In this document: piece after piece, positions 46,295 to 58,722 of the stretch
Numbering within the stretch: the stretch's first letter is position 1
Layout: every line of letters begins with the position of its first letter
NCBI GenBank assembly: GCA_015847255.1
Contig: JADLZK010008785.1
Coordinates: forward strand, 124,001-188,000
Length of the DNA stretch: 64,000 nt
Origin: Hyparrhenia diplandra
Taxonomy: Eukaryota; Streptophyta; Magnoliopsida; Poales; Poaceae
Direction: 5' to 3'
Notes under the pieces: generated by a model
The model's database searches: none
Told to the model about the DNA's origin: nothing
What the model saw: only the letters and a program-made list of their open reading frames with translations
Program-made: the position numbers and the translations under genes

Positions 46295-49200
46295 TGTTTT
46301 GTTTTTTGGCAAGACACTTTTGAAAACAATTTCATGGGTGAAACCCGGGTGTGGTGTCAAATGGGCAAGGGCCGGGTCGTCATCCCCTTAGTGGCGCGTC
46401 GTATCATGATCCGGGTACGATGATAAGTGAGCAAGGGTCGGGTCGTCTCAACCTTAGTGGGCGCTACATCCCGCCCGGGTGTAGTGAAAAATGAGCAAGG
46501 GTCTTTGTACTTTCCTCGACGGGTGCGAAGGGTAAGGAAGCTAGCCGAGCCAACTAGGTTTCGTCTAGGTAGCCGGAACGTAGGGTCCCTAACGGGTAAG
46601 TTAAGAGAGCTAGTCGATGCGGCAACTAGGAGACGTGTAAATATTCTATGCGTTCGGGAGACCAAATGGAAGGGTCGAAGGCGAAAAGAGGTGGAGGGCA
46701 CCGGCTTCAAGCTTTGGTACACGGGGACAACATCGGGTAGGAATGGTGTAGGCATCTTGATAGATAGGAGCCTTAAGGATGGAGTAGTGGACGTTAGGAG
46801 GCAAGGTGATCGGATTATCCTAGTCCGATTGGTCGTTGGAGACTCGGTCTTGAATGTGATCGGTGCCTATGCCCCTCGGGTGTAGGTCTTAGTGAGAGCG
46901 CCAAGAGTCGGTTTTGGGAGGACCCGGATAGCATGGTTAGTATCGTGCCTATTAGTGAGAAACTCTTCATAGGAGGAGACCTCAATGGCCATGTGGGTGC
47001 AACATATGTAGGGTTTGAGCGAGTGCACGGGGTTTCGTGCACGGTAGTAGGAACGAAGAGGGGAGGATGTTTTGAATTTTGCTTTGGCCTCGACTTGTTG
47101 TTAGCGAATACCCTCTTTAGAAAGAGGGAATCCCATTTAGTGACCTTCCGTAGTGGACAACACTCGAGCCGGATCGACTTTATCCTTGCAAGAAGGGAGG
47201 ATAGGGACGGCTTGCCTAGATTGTAAGGTGATACGGGGAGTGTGCGGTCCCTCAACACAAGCTTGTAGTGGCGGACTTCGCGTTTTTTGGTGCGTGCCCA
47301 CGGGACAAACGTGTCAAGATTACGAGGACGAAGTGGTGGAAGCTTAGAGGGGAAGCGGCACAATCGTTTAAGGAGAGGATGCTAGGCGAGGGGCCTTGGG
47401 AAGAAGGAGAAGATGCGGGACGATATGTGGTCGAAGATGGCAACATGTGTACGGAAGGTGGCCTCGAAGTGTTGGGTGTGAGTAGGGGAGGCAAGAAGGA
47501 AGCGAAGGACACCTGGTGGTGGAACGACGAGGTACAAAGGGCTATTAAGGAGAAGAAGGAATGCTTCAAGCGCCTCCCATCGACACAAGAGTGCAGCCAA
47601 CATCGAGGGCTATAAGATAGCGAAGAGGGTCGCAAAGCGAAGCCGTGTGAGTGTAGCAAAGGGTCGCTTTTGATGACCTTTACCAACGGCTAGGCACGAA
47701 GGAAGGGGAGAAGGACATTTATAGGATCGCTAGGATACGTGAGAGGAAGACAATGGACATAAACCAAATCAAATGCATCAAGGATGGGACAGATCGACCG
47801 GCTGGCGAAGGACGAGGAGATCAAGGACGGATGGGCGAGTACTTCGATAAGTCGTTCAATGGGGAGAATGATAGTCCTACCTTTGAGTTGGGACGACTCA
47901 TTTGACGATACTTGTAGACGCTTTGTGAGGAGGATTCGGGAGGCGTGAGATCGGGGAGGCTTTGAAGAGGATGAAGGGAGGCAAAGCGATGGACCGATGG
48001 CATCCCCATTGAGGTATGGAGATGTCCGGGAGCGAGAGCAAGTAGTATGGTCGACTAAGCTTTTTAACCTCATTTTTCGGTCGAACAAGATGCCCGAAGA
48101 ATGGAGGCGAAGTATATTAGTACCAATCTTCAAGAATAAGGGAGATGCTCAAAGTTGTACTAACTACCGGGGGATTAAGTTGATGAGCCATACGATGAAG
48201 CTTTGGGAGAGGGTTATCGAGCATCGCCTACGAAGGTCGACAAGTGTGACCCAAAACCAATTTGGGTTCATGCCGGGAGGTCGACTATGGAGGCGATTTT
48301 CTTAGTACGACAGTTGATGGAGAGATTTAGGGGGCAGAAGAAGGACTTGCACATGGTCTTTATTGACCTCGAGAAGGCGTATGACAAAGTACCGAGAAAT
48401 GTCATGTGGTGGGCCTTAGAAAAACACAAAGTCCCAACTAAAGTACATTACCCTCATCAAGGATATGTACAAGGATGCGACGACATGTGTTCGAACATGT
48501 GATGGTGATACCGGTGACTTTCCAATTAACATAGGACTACATCAAGGGTCAGAGATCGATCCCTTATTTATTTACTACGGTGATGGATGAGGTCACAAGG
48601 GATATACAAGGTGATATCCCTTGGTGTATACTCTTTGGCCGATGATGTGGTGCTAGTGGATGAGAGTAGAGCGGGGGTAAATATGAAGTTGGAGCCGTGG
48701 AGGCACACGCTAGAGTCGAAAGGGTTCGCACCGAGTAGGACCAAGACCGAGTATATGATGTGTGACTTTAGCCCGACTAGGCACGAGGATGGGGACGTCA
48801 CCCTAGATGAACAAGTGGTGGCCAAGAAAGATATTTTTCAAGTATTTAGGATCTATGCTACTGAGAAGGATGGCGACATTGATGAAGATGTTAGACATAG
48901 AATCGCGGCGGAAGTTGGCTAAAGTGGCGTCAAGCTTCGGCATCCTATGTGACAAGAGGGTGCCCTGAAGCTAAAAGGAAAGTTCTATAGGACAACGATT
49001 CGCCGGCGATGCTATATGGTCTTCGAATGTTGGCCTACAAAAGGCGACATGTCCAGCAGGCTAAGCGTGGATCGAGATGCGTATGTTGCGTTGGTTTTTG
49101 GGCATACTAGAAGGGATAGAGTTCGGAATGAGGATATTCGGGATAGGGTTGGGGTGGCTCCTATCGAGGAGATATTGATTCAACATCGGTTGAGATGGTT

Positions 49201-49555
49201 TGGACATGTTCAACGGAGGCCTCCCGAGGCGCCGGTGCGTAGTGGAGTTCTAGAGCGGGTAGATTAATGTAAAGAGAGGTAGAGGTCGGCCTAGACCGAC
49301 TTGGGACGAGGTGGTTAAGAGAGACCTTAAGAGTGGAATATCTCCAAGGAGTTAGCTTTGGACATGAGCGCTTGGAGGCTAGCTATCAACGTTTCGAACC
49401 ATGACTTTGTTTCATTTTCTATCTACCCTATCTTTATCCTTTTGTCTTGTGCCTTTTTACGTTCTTTTTGTCTTCGTTTCATATGGGTTTATCTCTAGAC
49501 TACCCCAACTAGCTTGGGACTAAAGGCTATGTTGTTGTTGTTGTAATGTGTAACC
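46295..49555 (+). mobile_element. RTE-clade non-LTR retrotransposon, nearly full length, dead
   Basis: A perfect 26-bp direct repeat at 46269-46294 and 49556-49581 brackets a 3.26-kb insertion. The 5' part has three tandem monomers starting cgggt at 46346, 46412 and 46476. An APE-type endonuclease follows (LCVRETKWKG; FIGGDLNGHVG; SSRIDFILARR). Then comes the reverse transcriptase (NYRGIKLMSHTMKLWERVIE; NQFGFMPG; MVFIDLEKAYDKVPR; LADDVVLVDE, where F/Y-ADD is LADD). The C-terminal motif is QHRLRWFGHVQRRP, and the 3' end is a (ttg)n run. This arrangement and size fit plant RTE elements. Many frameshifts and stops break the single ORF. It lies between the FolD and GT61 genes. Confidence 0.92.
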
Positions 49556-49581
49556 ATAACACAGCTTCACCAATGATGAGT

Positions 49582-51643
49582 AATTGCCATGTTTGAGTTA
49601 CTTATATTAGAACAAAATCTATCCAATACATATACAGTAGATGGCAGTCATCATGGGACAAACAGCCCGACCCGTACGCCAAACCAACCCCGAGCCGACC
49701 AAACCACACTGGTAGCTTTACATAAAAAGGAAGAGAGGTGTCGCCGTGGAATCCGTCTCCATTGCTAGCGGCGTTGGCAGATCACAACAGTTACGTTGAG
49801 GCCAAGTCATCCACGACGGCTTGAGAGCACCTAGCTTAGACTGACTGCACCGCATACGGGGAAAGTTTACTCCAGTACGGGACTCAAGGAAAAATCGCTG
49901 CACCACATACTGGGAACACGCACGGGATGCAAGCGTTCCAACGCGCAGACGGTAAGCAGAGCGTGTGTACCGCAGGAACGCTAAAGTACACAGGGCCCAC
50001 CACGTGGGGAGGGCGGGAGTGCAGATGAGAACGGGCAGCGTGTGTGCGTGTATGGAAAGATGCGCTAGCTGCGGGCCCCACTATTTGAATTAAAAAAAAT
50101 ATTATAACTTGCAAACGAAAGAGCCAAATTAAATTCCAATTACATCATTGAATTCGTAATGATTTATACTTCAAAACTAGATCTCACATGGATATATTTA
50201 GATAACATTACAAATGAGCCCCATTAGGATAGAGTATCTTTGTAGAAAGTATGGCGAGAGCAAAGAAAAACTAGCAAATAAAGCGAGAATCTTGATGATT
50301 AGGATAAAATATTCCTTTTTAGAGTATGAAGTTAAAAAGTACGATGAGTGCGGATAGTCTTAGCACTGCATATCCCCAGCCCGTGGCATGCATGCATGAT
50401 GCGATGATGAAGGTCAGTAACATGCATGACTACATGAGGTTGTTGCTGGGTCGCAGTGCAACTAGTGCGTGCGTGTGAGGCGTGCGTGTGAATGAAGGGA
50501 AAGAAGCGTCGTTGGTTTGGTTGGAGACACAGACACAGGCTCGCTTGCTTTCCGAAGAGGTTTTCTCGCCACCAACGCAGGCAGCTTTCTTTGTTTTGTG
50601 GAGGCACATCCGTGTCCGTGCGTCCGGTTTAGCTGTAGCTCGTGGGAGCGTGGAATAAGATCCGACATTCCTTTCAGAAGCTGTTGCCGCTTCTTCCTCC
50701 TCGGTCATTCATTCAATCAGTATAACGATGGTCAGCTTTTGGTTACTGTTAGTTGGAGGAGCACATACAGTACACATCATGCATATTCTGTATTGTAATG
50801 GATGGATATGAGTGAAAAATGCAGGCTCTTTCCTGCTCCAATTCCGGCCTCATGTCCACTGCTCACTGTGAATGCACATCAGCATCTTCAGTTCATTTGC
50901 TACCTCATGGATGCCAGATCATATATATACTACTAGTATACTACAGTATAATACTAGGCCAGTTGTTTCCTTTTGTACAGTTTGGAGTCAACTGTCAAAG
51001 TCCAAACCCCCAGGAGCAGTCTCGGATGCAGATGCAGATGCACGTAGTACATCACAGGCCACAGGCAGATGGAATAATACACAGCTGTAGCACATGCTCC
51101 AACGACTCCTCTCTATACTTCAGAATTCGGTGCAAATTAACAATTTCTGTTGTAAAGGGAGCCACCAAAATGCAATGCAATGCTCCAGTAGTATGATATG
51201 GTATGCCTTTTCAGTGTACTTTAATATGGACAACATGATCACATTCCACATGTCAATCAACCAAGAAAACACATGACTGTTGAATGCCAAGGAAGAAAGA
51301 ATGAAGATAATTCTCGTTCGTGTGTAGTGTATGTAATGTAATGCACTATCCAAGCTCTTCTCTTGTTGCTACTACAGTTACAAACCAAAAAGGATAAACC
51401 GGCCGATGAACCAACCAAATCACCCACCAATTTGATTCAAATTCAACCCTCCTTGATTTCCCCTCCCTCTTTTTCTAGCAATAGTACTGTACTTGGTAGG
51501 AGCTCCACAATCCCATGGCCGCCGAGCTGAGCTGCTCCTTCCGGTCGGCAATGGCGAATTGACTCATCCATCCAGTCCTAGGAAGAGGAGGAACCCAACA
51601 GGAAGAAGAAGATGGAGACGAAGAGTGACCACCCTGCAGCCAA
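49582..51643. other. Intergenic and 3' region of GT61
   Basis: No recognised gene. It contains one arm (about 50425-50540) of an inverted repeat whose partner is at about 57045-57165. The rest is unremarkable. Confidence 0.4.
50425..50540 (-). repeat. Left arm of dispersed inverted repeat around GT61
   Basis: The reverse complement gives ccaaccaaaccaacga, cttcattcacacgcacg and gacccagcaacaacctca in order, as at 57045-57165. Spacing between the shared words differs slightly. Function is unknown; a transposon relic or promoter-derived sequence is possible. Confidence 0.65.
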
Positions 51644-53638
51644 TCACTGCTGCAGCTTGTCGAGCGCCTGCAGCAGGACCGGCCGGAACCTGGTGAGGTT
51701 GACGGCAACGTCCTGCTTCATGATGGTCTGCGCCAGCGCCTCCCACCCCTGCTTGTGGAGCGCCATGGGGTCCCTGAACACCACGTGCTCCCGCGGGTAC
51801 TTGTCTTTCAGGCTCGTCTCCTCCTCGCCGACGTAGTAGTCCAGGTACCGGAGCCCCATCCCGGCGGCGGGGCGCGCGTAGAAGTTGGTGGCCTGCCAGT
51901 CCATCTTGCCCCACGGCACGATCTGCACCACCGACGCCTCCGTCGGCAGGAACAGCATGTTGGTCAGCCCGGCGCCGTGCACGCCCACCAGCACGTCCGC
52001 GCCGTTCACCTGCGCCGCGAACGCCGGCACGTCCGCGCCGGCCTCCGCCACCGTCACGTTGAACCCCAGCTTGTCCGCCGCCGCCACCACCTCGTCCACG
52101 TTCAGCAGCCGCCGCGTCCCGCCCCGCGAGATGATGAGCATCCGTGGACGCATGCCGGGCGTCTCGCCGAGGACCGCCGGACGTTCTCGCGGCAGCGCCA
52201 GCGCGTCGCGGAGGAACCGACCGAAGTCCACCATGGTCAGGTTGCGCGGGTTCCGGGTCGGGTGCGGCGACAGGATGAGGTCCCGGTCGCGGTACAGCCC
52301 CAGGAACGCGCCGGCCGGAAAGCAGTGCACGTCGTCGGCCTCGGCGTCGAAGTTGATGACGTCCTTCACGGACATCTTGCGCAGCAGCGGCGTGTACTTC
52401 TGCACCCACCACGGCTTGTAGTTGGTGATCATCAGCTGCACCTCGCCTTTGAGGTGCGACGTGGTCAGGAACAGCGGGATCATCGCGTCCGCCATGTCGT
52501 GGAAGAAGTTGTCCGTGTACCCGGCGACGGAGAAGAGCGCGGCCGGCACGGCGTGGTGCTTGGTGCACTTGGGCGCCACCGCGGCGGAGGGGACCGACTT
52601 CACCGTCACCTCCGTCACGCCGGGCATCAGAAAGTCGTCCTTGCGGGCGTACGGACGGAGCCGCTTCTCGCCGCTCTCGTCGAACCCGCCGTCGCCGGAC
52701 GGGTTCACCAGGTACACCGTCTTGTGCTTCGGGCTCACGCGGACGTCGCCGGAGAGCTCGCACACCGTCGGACGCGCGTACGGGAAACCTTCGTCCACGC
52801 CGTTCTCGTCGCACGTCATCTTGCCGACGACGCCATTGCCATCGTCCCCTGGTTTCTTATCCTCAGCAGCAGCTGCAGACCATTGATGGAGAGGAGAGAC
52901 GCGTTAGATCTACGTCTCTATCTACTGGTACCAAAATCTGGTATTAATTTCCATCGCCCAAATTTCAGATGTTGGTCAAGTACAAAACTCTATTGAATTT
53001 CCGCTTGGTTGGCTGGCTCTGCCTTCGTTTCCTTTCGTTTAATAAAGTTGTTCGAGAAAGAAAAAAGATTTCTTTTTTTTCAATCAAATCAAAAGAAGGG
53101 AAAAGGATACATACATGGGAGAGGTTTGTTGGTGGGCTCGGCCGCCGCCGCATTGTCGGCGCCGTCCCTCCTGGTGGGCAAGCCGGGCTCGTCGGAGCCG
53201 GCCATGTCCTTCCTGGTGACGGCAGCTTCGGGCAAGCCGGGCTCCTCGGAGCCCGTGACGGCGTCGCGCGGATCGATGGGATCCGGTCTGTCGCCGCCGA
53301 CGAACGTCTCTTGCGGCGGGATGGTCTCGGTCTCCGGCACGGACGGCTTGGACGAGGTCGGCGGCGCGTTCTGCATCAGCGCCGACGTGTTGGCCGTGCT
53401 GGCTGACAAGAGAGGAGAGGAAGACAGCAGCTCCGGTTAGATAAGATTCATTCACTGGTGGGTGACGAGGGAAAGGGGAATCGAATCGAAAACGCGCACG
53501 CAAGAACGCACCGAAGACGGGGGAGTAGATTGCGAAGAGCTTGGCGAGGGAGACGTAGGTGAGGAGCGCGAGGCAGCAGCCGGCGACGAGGCCCACGCCC
53601 AGCTTCTTGGGCTCGATCTTGGACGTCAGGCTCCGCAT
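51644..53638 (-). CDS. GT61-family glycosyltransferase (type II Golgi membrane protein)
   Basis: GT61 (DUF563) enzymes in grasses add arabinosyl, xylosyl or related residues to xylan in the Golgi. Exons (minus): 53638-53512, 53402-53115, 52872-51644; GT-AG junctions and phases agree, 547 aa. Residues 1-10 are basic (MRSLTSKIEPKK). Residues 13-40 form the signal anchor (LGVGLVAGCCLALLTYVSLA). A low-complexity stem rich in Pro, Glu and Ser follows (exon 2). The catalytic domain has CDENGVDEGFPYARPTVCEL, FSVAGYTDNFFHDMADAMIP, RMLIISRGGTRRLLN and the family hallmark VGVHGAGLTNMLFLP. An upstream ATG at 53714 (MTSTAYSRSSNKLPGGGGER) would extend the cytoplasmic tail but is out of frame by one base at a C run (about 53647). 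A 1-bp loss there is likely, so the true protein may be about 25 residues longer. The acceptor sugar cannot be told from sequence. Confidence 0.92.
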
Positions 53639-53714
53639 CAGCCGGGGGCAGCCGTCGCTCGCCGCCGCCGCCCGGCAGCTTATTAGACGACCGCGAGTAC
53701 GCCGTCGACGTCAT

Positions 53715-55952
53715 GTCGGCCTGGCCCTGCGCTGCTGCGGGCTGCGGCGACACCGGAGGACTGGAGCAGCCGAGCAGGGGAGCAACCAGAGGAAGGGGAA
53801 GGAGAGCGAGACCCCTCGAGGGAGGAAGAGGGAGCAAGATGGGGAGGATCGCTAATGCGCAAGCATTTGTATGTGGGAACGGAAAGGAAGAAGCTGGTGG
53901 GATTAATTTTGATGATGGAGGTGTTGGAGCTTACTCCTACTACTCTTTAGATGGATCGAGGAATGGATTGGTGTTTGGTGATGGAGGCAACAGCAACAGC
54001 TGCTGCCTTGAGGTTGAGGCTTTGACGATCTGGGACTGCAACTTGGACTGCCCACCTACTAAAAACTTCTCTTTCTCACTTGCTTCCTTTCTCACTACTC
54101 AACAGCAAAAGGGAGGAGATCTTTTTTATTTTGGTTCCATACATGTGCACACCTAATTTTCTTCCTTTGTTAAAGAGTGTGTTACATGTGGCAGTTTGTT
54201 GGCTACTATTTGTTTGGGCACCGACTCCTTCATCTTTTGTTCAAATATAAATGTGAAATTTCAATAGTGGTGGGTTTGGTGGTGAAACAGATGTTGTATG
54301 TAGGACTAGAATCGAGATCCAATCCAACTAACGCAAGGTAGTAACATGGAACAAGCTGGTGGGATTCATTTTGAATTTTTTCGTGAGGAGGGGTGGGGGT
54401 GCACTTCATATCATGCTTCTAAATATTCTCTCTCTATATCCACAAAAGAACGGAAAACATGCCGGTCAAACTAGATCAAATTTGACCATGTTCATAATAA
54501 ATATTATTAACATATAAGTGTTCAAATATATTTATTATTATGAAAATTATGTTGTATAACTAATCTAGTGGTACTAATTTTGTTTCACAAGTGTTAGTAT
54601 ATTTTTATGTAATCTTAGTCAAAATCTAGACTATCCGACTCATTGGAATACAAGAGTTGCATTTTTTTTTTATGGACGGAGCAAGTTCCATCGGTTGTAG
54701 TAGAGGCCATTCTGTTTTTCTCTTTTTCATTTCTAACTAAGTATTCCGATATCGAGTGAACATATTATGTGCTTTTAGACTTCATTTGGAATGGAGAAAT
54801 GCTGAGAAAGCAGAGGATTCAACTCCCAGAGCAAAGGAATGGCACGTTGATAGCTGTTTCAAACAAAGGTTTGGGTGAGGAACTTTTGGAAACAAAGGGA
54901 AGAGCCCTTGTATGTACTTTTGGAGCAAAGCGACCGTGTTTCCAGGGAGAAAACAAAATTAAATCACCTATGCAACTTGACTAATAATGAGCTTAATAGA
55001 GGAACATTTTATTATACTCCTAGTTTCAGTCACCGGACTATCACTAGAGTTGGTACAAGATTATCGAACATCTTATAATCAAGTTGGAGAAGATTATTAC
55101 TGATCATTGAACAATCAAAATGGAAACACGGGCACCGGCTCGGCTCCGATGATTGCACGCTACGGTTGCTCTCGTGCTTGTCCAATGAACTAGAAAACGC
55201 CTGTTTCTATTGGCAGATCCATGAATCCATCGTCCAAACACCCTAAAATCACGGAGAGAGACGGAGACCCAAACAAAACAAATATGCGCATCCATTATTG
55301 GGTTTGGGGCAGTGCAAGTGCAAATACTCCATGCAATCGGGACGCTAGCACCTGCACGATGGCGATGGCAGCCATTGTCTATGGTCAAACATCAGGCAAA
55401 GCCAAATTTTCTACACTCCGGCGAGTCATCAGTAAAAGAAAAATGCACTTATATTCTCAGTGGACATGAAGGCTGAATTGGAGAAGGAAAAGAGCCTTCA
55501 TTTTTTTTTCATATCTATAATTAAGTAATTAAGTACATGCATCAAACTCCTCCGACTGTCAGTAATTAAGTACAAAACTAATCTGACCATCAAGTTCACT
55601 GAATGAAAGGATTGCTGAAATGCTGAAGCAGCAGCAGATTCTGGAAGGGCCTTGTCGGATCCTCCCCCGACTTCCCTGGATGTTGGTGACAGGCCCGTCG
55701 TCCGGTCAATACGGGGACGCGTTGTTGAAGCTTCTGATGCCTGCCCGCCCCCACTGGCCACTGATGGTGACGAGAGAAGGAAGCCAAAGAGGACAGCTAA
55801 CCAGACACACGGACATGTGGGTGTGCAAGCTGCGTCGGAAAGGAAGCGCAAAGAAGGGTGACCGCGGAGCTGGCCACTCCAAGCACTTAGATTAAGACCT
55901 CTACTTTTGATTTAAATATTTTCTTACTTTTGAGAGTAAATTTTTTACGTAC
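53715..55952. other. Upstream region of GT61 and intergenic DNA
   Basis: No recognised gene. 54430-54690 resembles a worn Stowaway-type element (see separate entry). The rest holds short open frames without motifs. Confidence 0.4.
54430..54690. mobile_element. Possible worn Stowaway-like element
   Basis: The AT-rich interior (aaatttgaccatgttcataataaatatt, cttagtcaaaatctagac) and the right end tatggacggagcaagt are reminiscent of Stowaway-related elements, with a poor left end. The assignment is weak. Confidence 0.35.
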
Positions 55953-56016
55953 TTAAATCCATTTCAACCGACATTGATACGAAAGGTGAGCTCGACGTCG
56001 GTTGAAATGGATTTAA
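55953..56016. repeat. Perfect 20-bp inverted repeat (hairpin)
   Basis: TTAAATCCATTTCAACCGAC at 55953-55972 is exactly reverse-complemented at 55997-56016, with a 24-nt spacer. The right arm is also the start of the tandem repeat beginning at 56011. Confidence 0.9.
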
Positions 56017-56285
56017 AGGCTCCAAATCCGACTGAGCTAAGGAGTAGAGCCATATGAAAGTGCCATGTGGTGACTCTCATCAGGAGAGATCGGCCAGAAG
56101 GCGATGGGAGGAAACCACCTCAATCTATCTGGCCATGAAGGATGTCAAATTGATTTAAGGGCTCCAAATCTAACTGAGCGGAGGAGCAAAGCCATATAAA
56201 AGCGCCATGCCTCATCGAGAGAGAGGAGGCTAGACAGGAGGCGAGGGAGGAAACCACCTCTATCCGGCCATGAAGGATGCCAAAC
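56011..56285. repeat. 142-bp tandem duplication
   Basis: Two diverged copies start atttaa.ggctccaaat at 56011 and 56153. Both contain gagccatat or aagccatat, gaggaaaccacctc and ggccatgaaggatg. No coding content was recognised. Confidence 0.75.
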
Positions 56286-57044
56286 GGGAGCAACGAGGAT
56301 GCTGGAAGGAGATGGAGCCATCGAGGAGGGAGGCTCACGTCGGCGGATGGGATAGGAACATACTAGGTGACTAAGCGTTGGCAAAGCAGGTGTTGAGGTT
56401 GTATAACTGTTGTTCTAGTTGGGGGTGAGGAGATAAACCGCTGAAACTATGATAGGTGCCCTGCCTACTCCCTATAAATGACTTGGGAGGTCAAGCAAGA
56501 GGAATTTCAACTCTGGACTAGGACTCGGTGGAGAAGGCAGCTAAGTTAAAGGCTCGCCAAAATTTGGAGTTGGCTTCAGACAAAGGAACTCTTCAGGGGA
56601 ACGCACTGGCCGCGACAGTGGGCAAGTCTGCAGCGGCATGATGATCAACGGGACCAGATGATCCAAGCTGGACAACACCTAGAGTTATCAGTGTTGCACT
56701 TCTTTAGTTTTAGTGGATGGTTGTCTTCAAAATACATTGGTCATGTTTAGTTCGAACTTTATTTCGTTTTGGTTTCCGTTTTATGGGCTGAAATTGTGTT
56801 ATTTGCAGACAATGTATTTTTGCCCATTCATAAGACTCTATAACAATTGACCTGATTCTATTTGTTTGAAGTCGGATTTAATAACCATTTTCTAAAAAGT
56901 CTCTGTAGACATGTGTTTTTATTGCCAAATGCGCACACAAGACAGTTACCGTGTGTGTGCATGCTTTGCATGTCATACTGTGGCTGCAGACGCAGAGCCA
57001 TTTCATCCATTGTTTCCGTGCGACGCATGCCATACCCGTGTGTG

Positions 57045-57165
57045 CTGCGTCCAACCAAACCAACGACAGATCGAGGATTCGATCTCCTTCTTTTCCTTTC
57101 CTTCATTCACACGCACGCACTCGTCTGTGTTGTGAGTTTGTGACCCAGCAACAACCTCACGAGAA
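57045..57165 (+). repeat. Right arm of dispersed inverted repeat around GT61
   Basis: Shared words ccaaccaaaccaacga, cttcattcacacgcacg and gacccagcaacaacctca occur in the same order as on the opposite strand at 50425-50540. The arms enclose the GT61 gene. Confidence 0.65.
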
Positions 57166-57320
57166 ATCCAATTTATTTACTACTAGAACATCCATCACCT
57201 TCAATTCGTCATCGCCCACAATCTAGCAGACAAGCATACCTTCCGTGTGTCAAATTGATCATCAAGAATTTATTCTCTGTATCCCACTGCCTGCCGTCAC
57301 TAACCAGCATGCCAGCATGT

Positions 57321-57352
57321 CGTAACAAGTGTATTTACAAACACTTGTTACG
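57321..57352. repeat. 12-bp perfect hairpin
   Basis: cgtaacaagtgt at 57321-57332 and acacttgttacg at 57341-57352, loop of 8 nt. No T run follows, so it is not a terminator. Confidence 0.8.
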
Positions 57353-58722
57353 CAGCATAATATTTTGTTTTTTTGCTAACCTAAGAAAAAATGACTTCTC
57401 GAAAAAGCAATCGTCTAGTTTTTCTTTTGAACGGAGGGAGTAGGTACGTACGTATTCCAACTCCATCATCAAGCTAAGCAGTTCTTCGGTTTTCCTTCCT
57501 TGGTCATCATAGCTTATAATTGAACACGTACTACACTACGTACTGGTTTGTTGGTGTTTTAAGGAATAAATAGTATATATAATACATATATGATGGCGAT
57601 GTCACTCCATATGTCCACATCATGTTCCTGCAGGTTTTGTTCAATTCTTTTGCAATACAAATGCATGGTCCCTTCTTCCAAGGAGAAAGATTGTGCATGC
57701 ATGCGGTCCACTCATGAATTGTACTATCTATCACAAAATAAAACAACTGATAGAGAAGGAAAAGAACATTTTAGTGCAAGCGTTTGGAAGCAAGCTTCTT
57801 CTATAAATGCTTCCTCTATTATTCTTGAAGGAAACAAGCTAAGGGAGGTGCAGGTGACAGAGAAATGGAGCAAGGGATGGCCGACCTCACAAACCTTTCC
57901 ACATTCTTTCTCAAGCCAAGACTAGTGCAACCACTGCAGGGCAGGCCGGTCCTGTAACAACTTCTTTGCTTCCAACTTACGTACGTGCTGTCCCTCTGTG
58001 CCCAAGACTGCATCAACCTGCCTCTCTCTTTTTGTTAATATGCATGCATAGTAATTAGTAAGCACTAAAATAAGCTAAGATATATAAAAATAAGCTAAGA
58101 TATATAAAATCTGCAACGCAACCAAAATAAAAATCATTATAAAAATTTGATATATGCAACTATCTTTACGCCGGATTACAAGTCATTCTGGTTTCTCTAG
58201 ATAACATGTCTAAATGTACAGCAAAAATCTATGTACCTACTGAAAAAAGATCAGAACGACTTACAATGGACGAATGGAGTATATGAGCAACGTCATCACG
58301 CACTACTAAGTTACCGACGTAGCCAGAAAAAAAAAAAACATTTCTGTCTACTGATTTAATTAATATTAATATAGTATTTCACATACTGTACTATGAATGA
58401 ACTATATCTATACATGTTAATTTCCGGATGGGTCAGTAGCAACAAACTAAAAGCTTGTTCGTTCCGGTTTCGCTGTCTGGGAAATCTGAACAGCTCTCAG
58501 CTTCAACCCAATGAAAAATCGAAAGGCATGCTTGCTTGCTTACTGGTGTTCAAGTTAGGTGCAACAAAAGCGACAACGTCGGTTGCTGTTTCTCTGTCGC
58601 CAATCCATACATCACACGCCCAGTTTGGTATACCTAAAAATGTTAATGCATATATTTGACCTTGCTCAGCAATGCTAGTCGTTGAAAACATAGTTCCTCA
58701 AACATGGAAACAAAAATGGTAG

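Larger units (their letters stand above)
56286..58722. other. Intergenic, no recognised gene
   Basis: This contains the right arm of the dispersed inverted repeat (57045-57165), a 12-bp hairpin (57321-57352), a duplicated aaaataagctaagatatata (about 58067 and 58089), and Stowaway-like words at about 58160-58290. Confidence 0.4.

Noticed and set aside
51755..52996. 413-codon plus-strand open frame over GT61
   Set aside because: It is the antisense of a GC-rich exon with His/Arg-rich low-complexity translation; the minus strand carries the VHGAGLTN hallmark.
57321..57352. Hairpin as a microRNA precursor or terminator
   Set aside because: The 12-bp stem is too short for a plant microRNA precursor and there is no T run.
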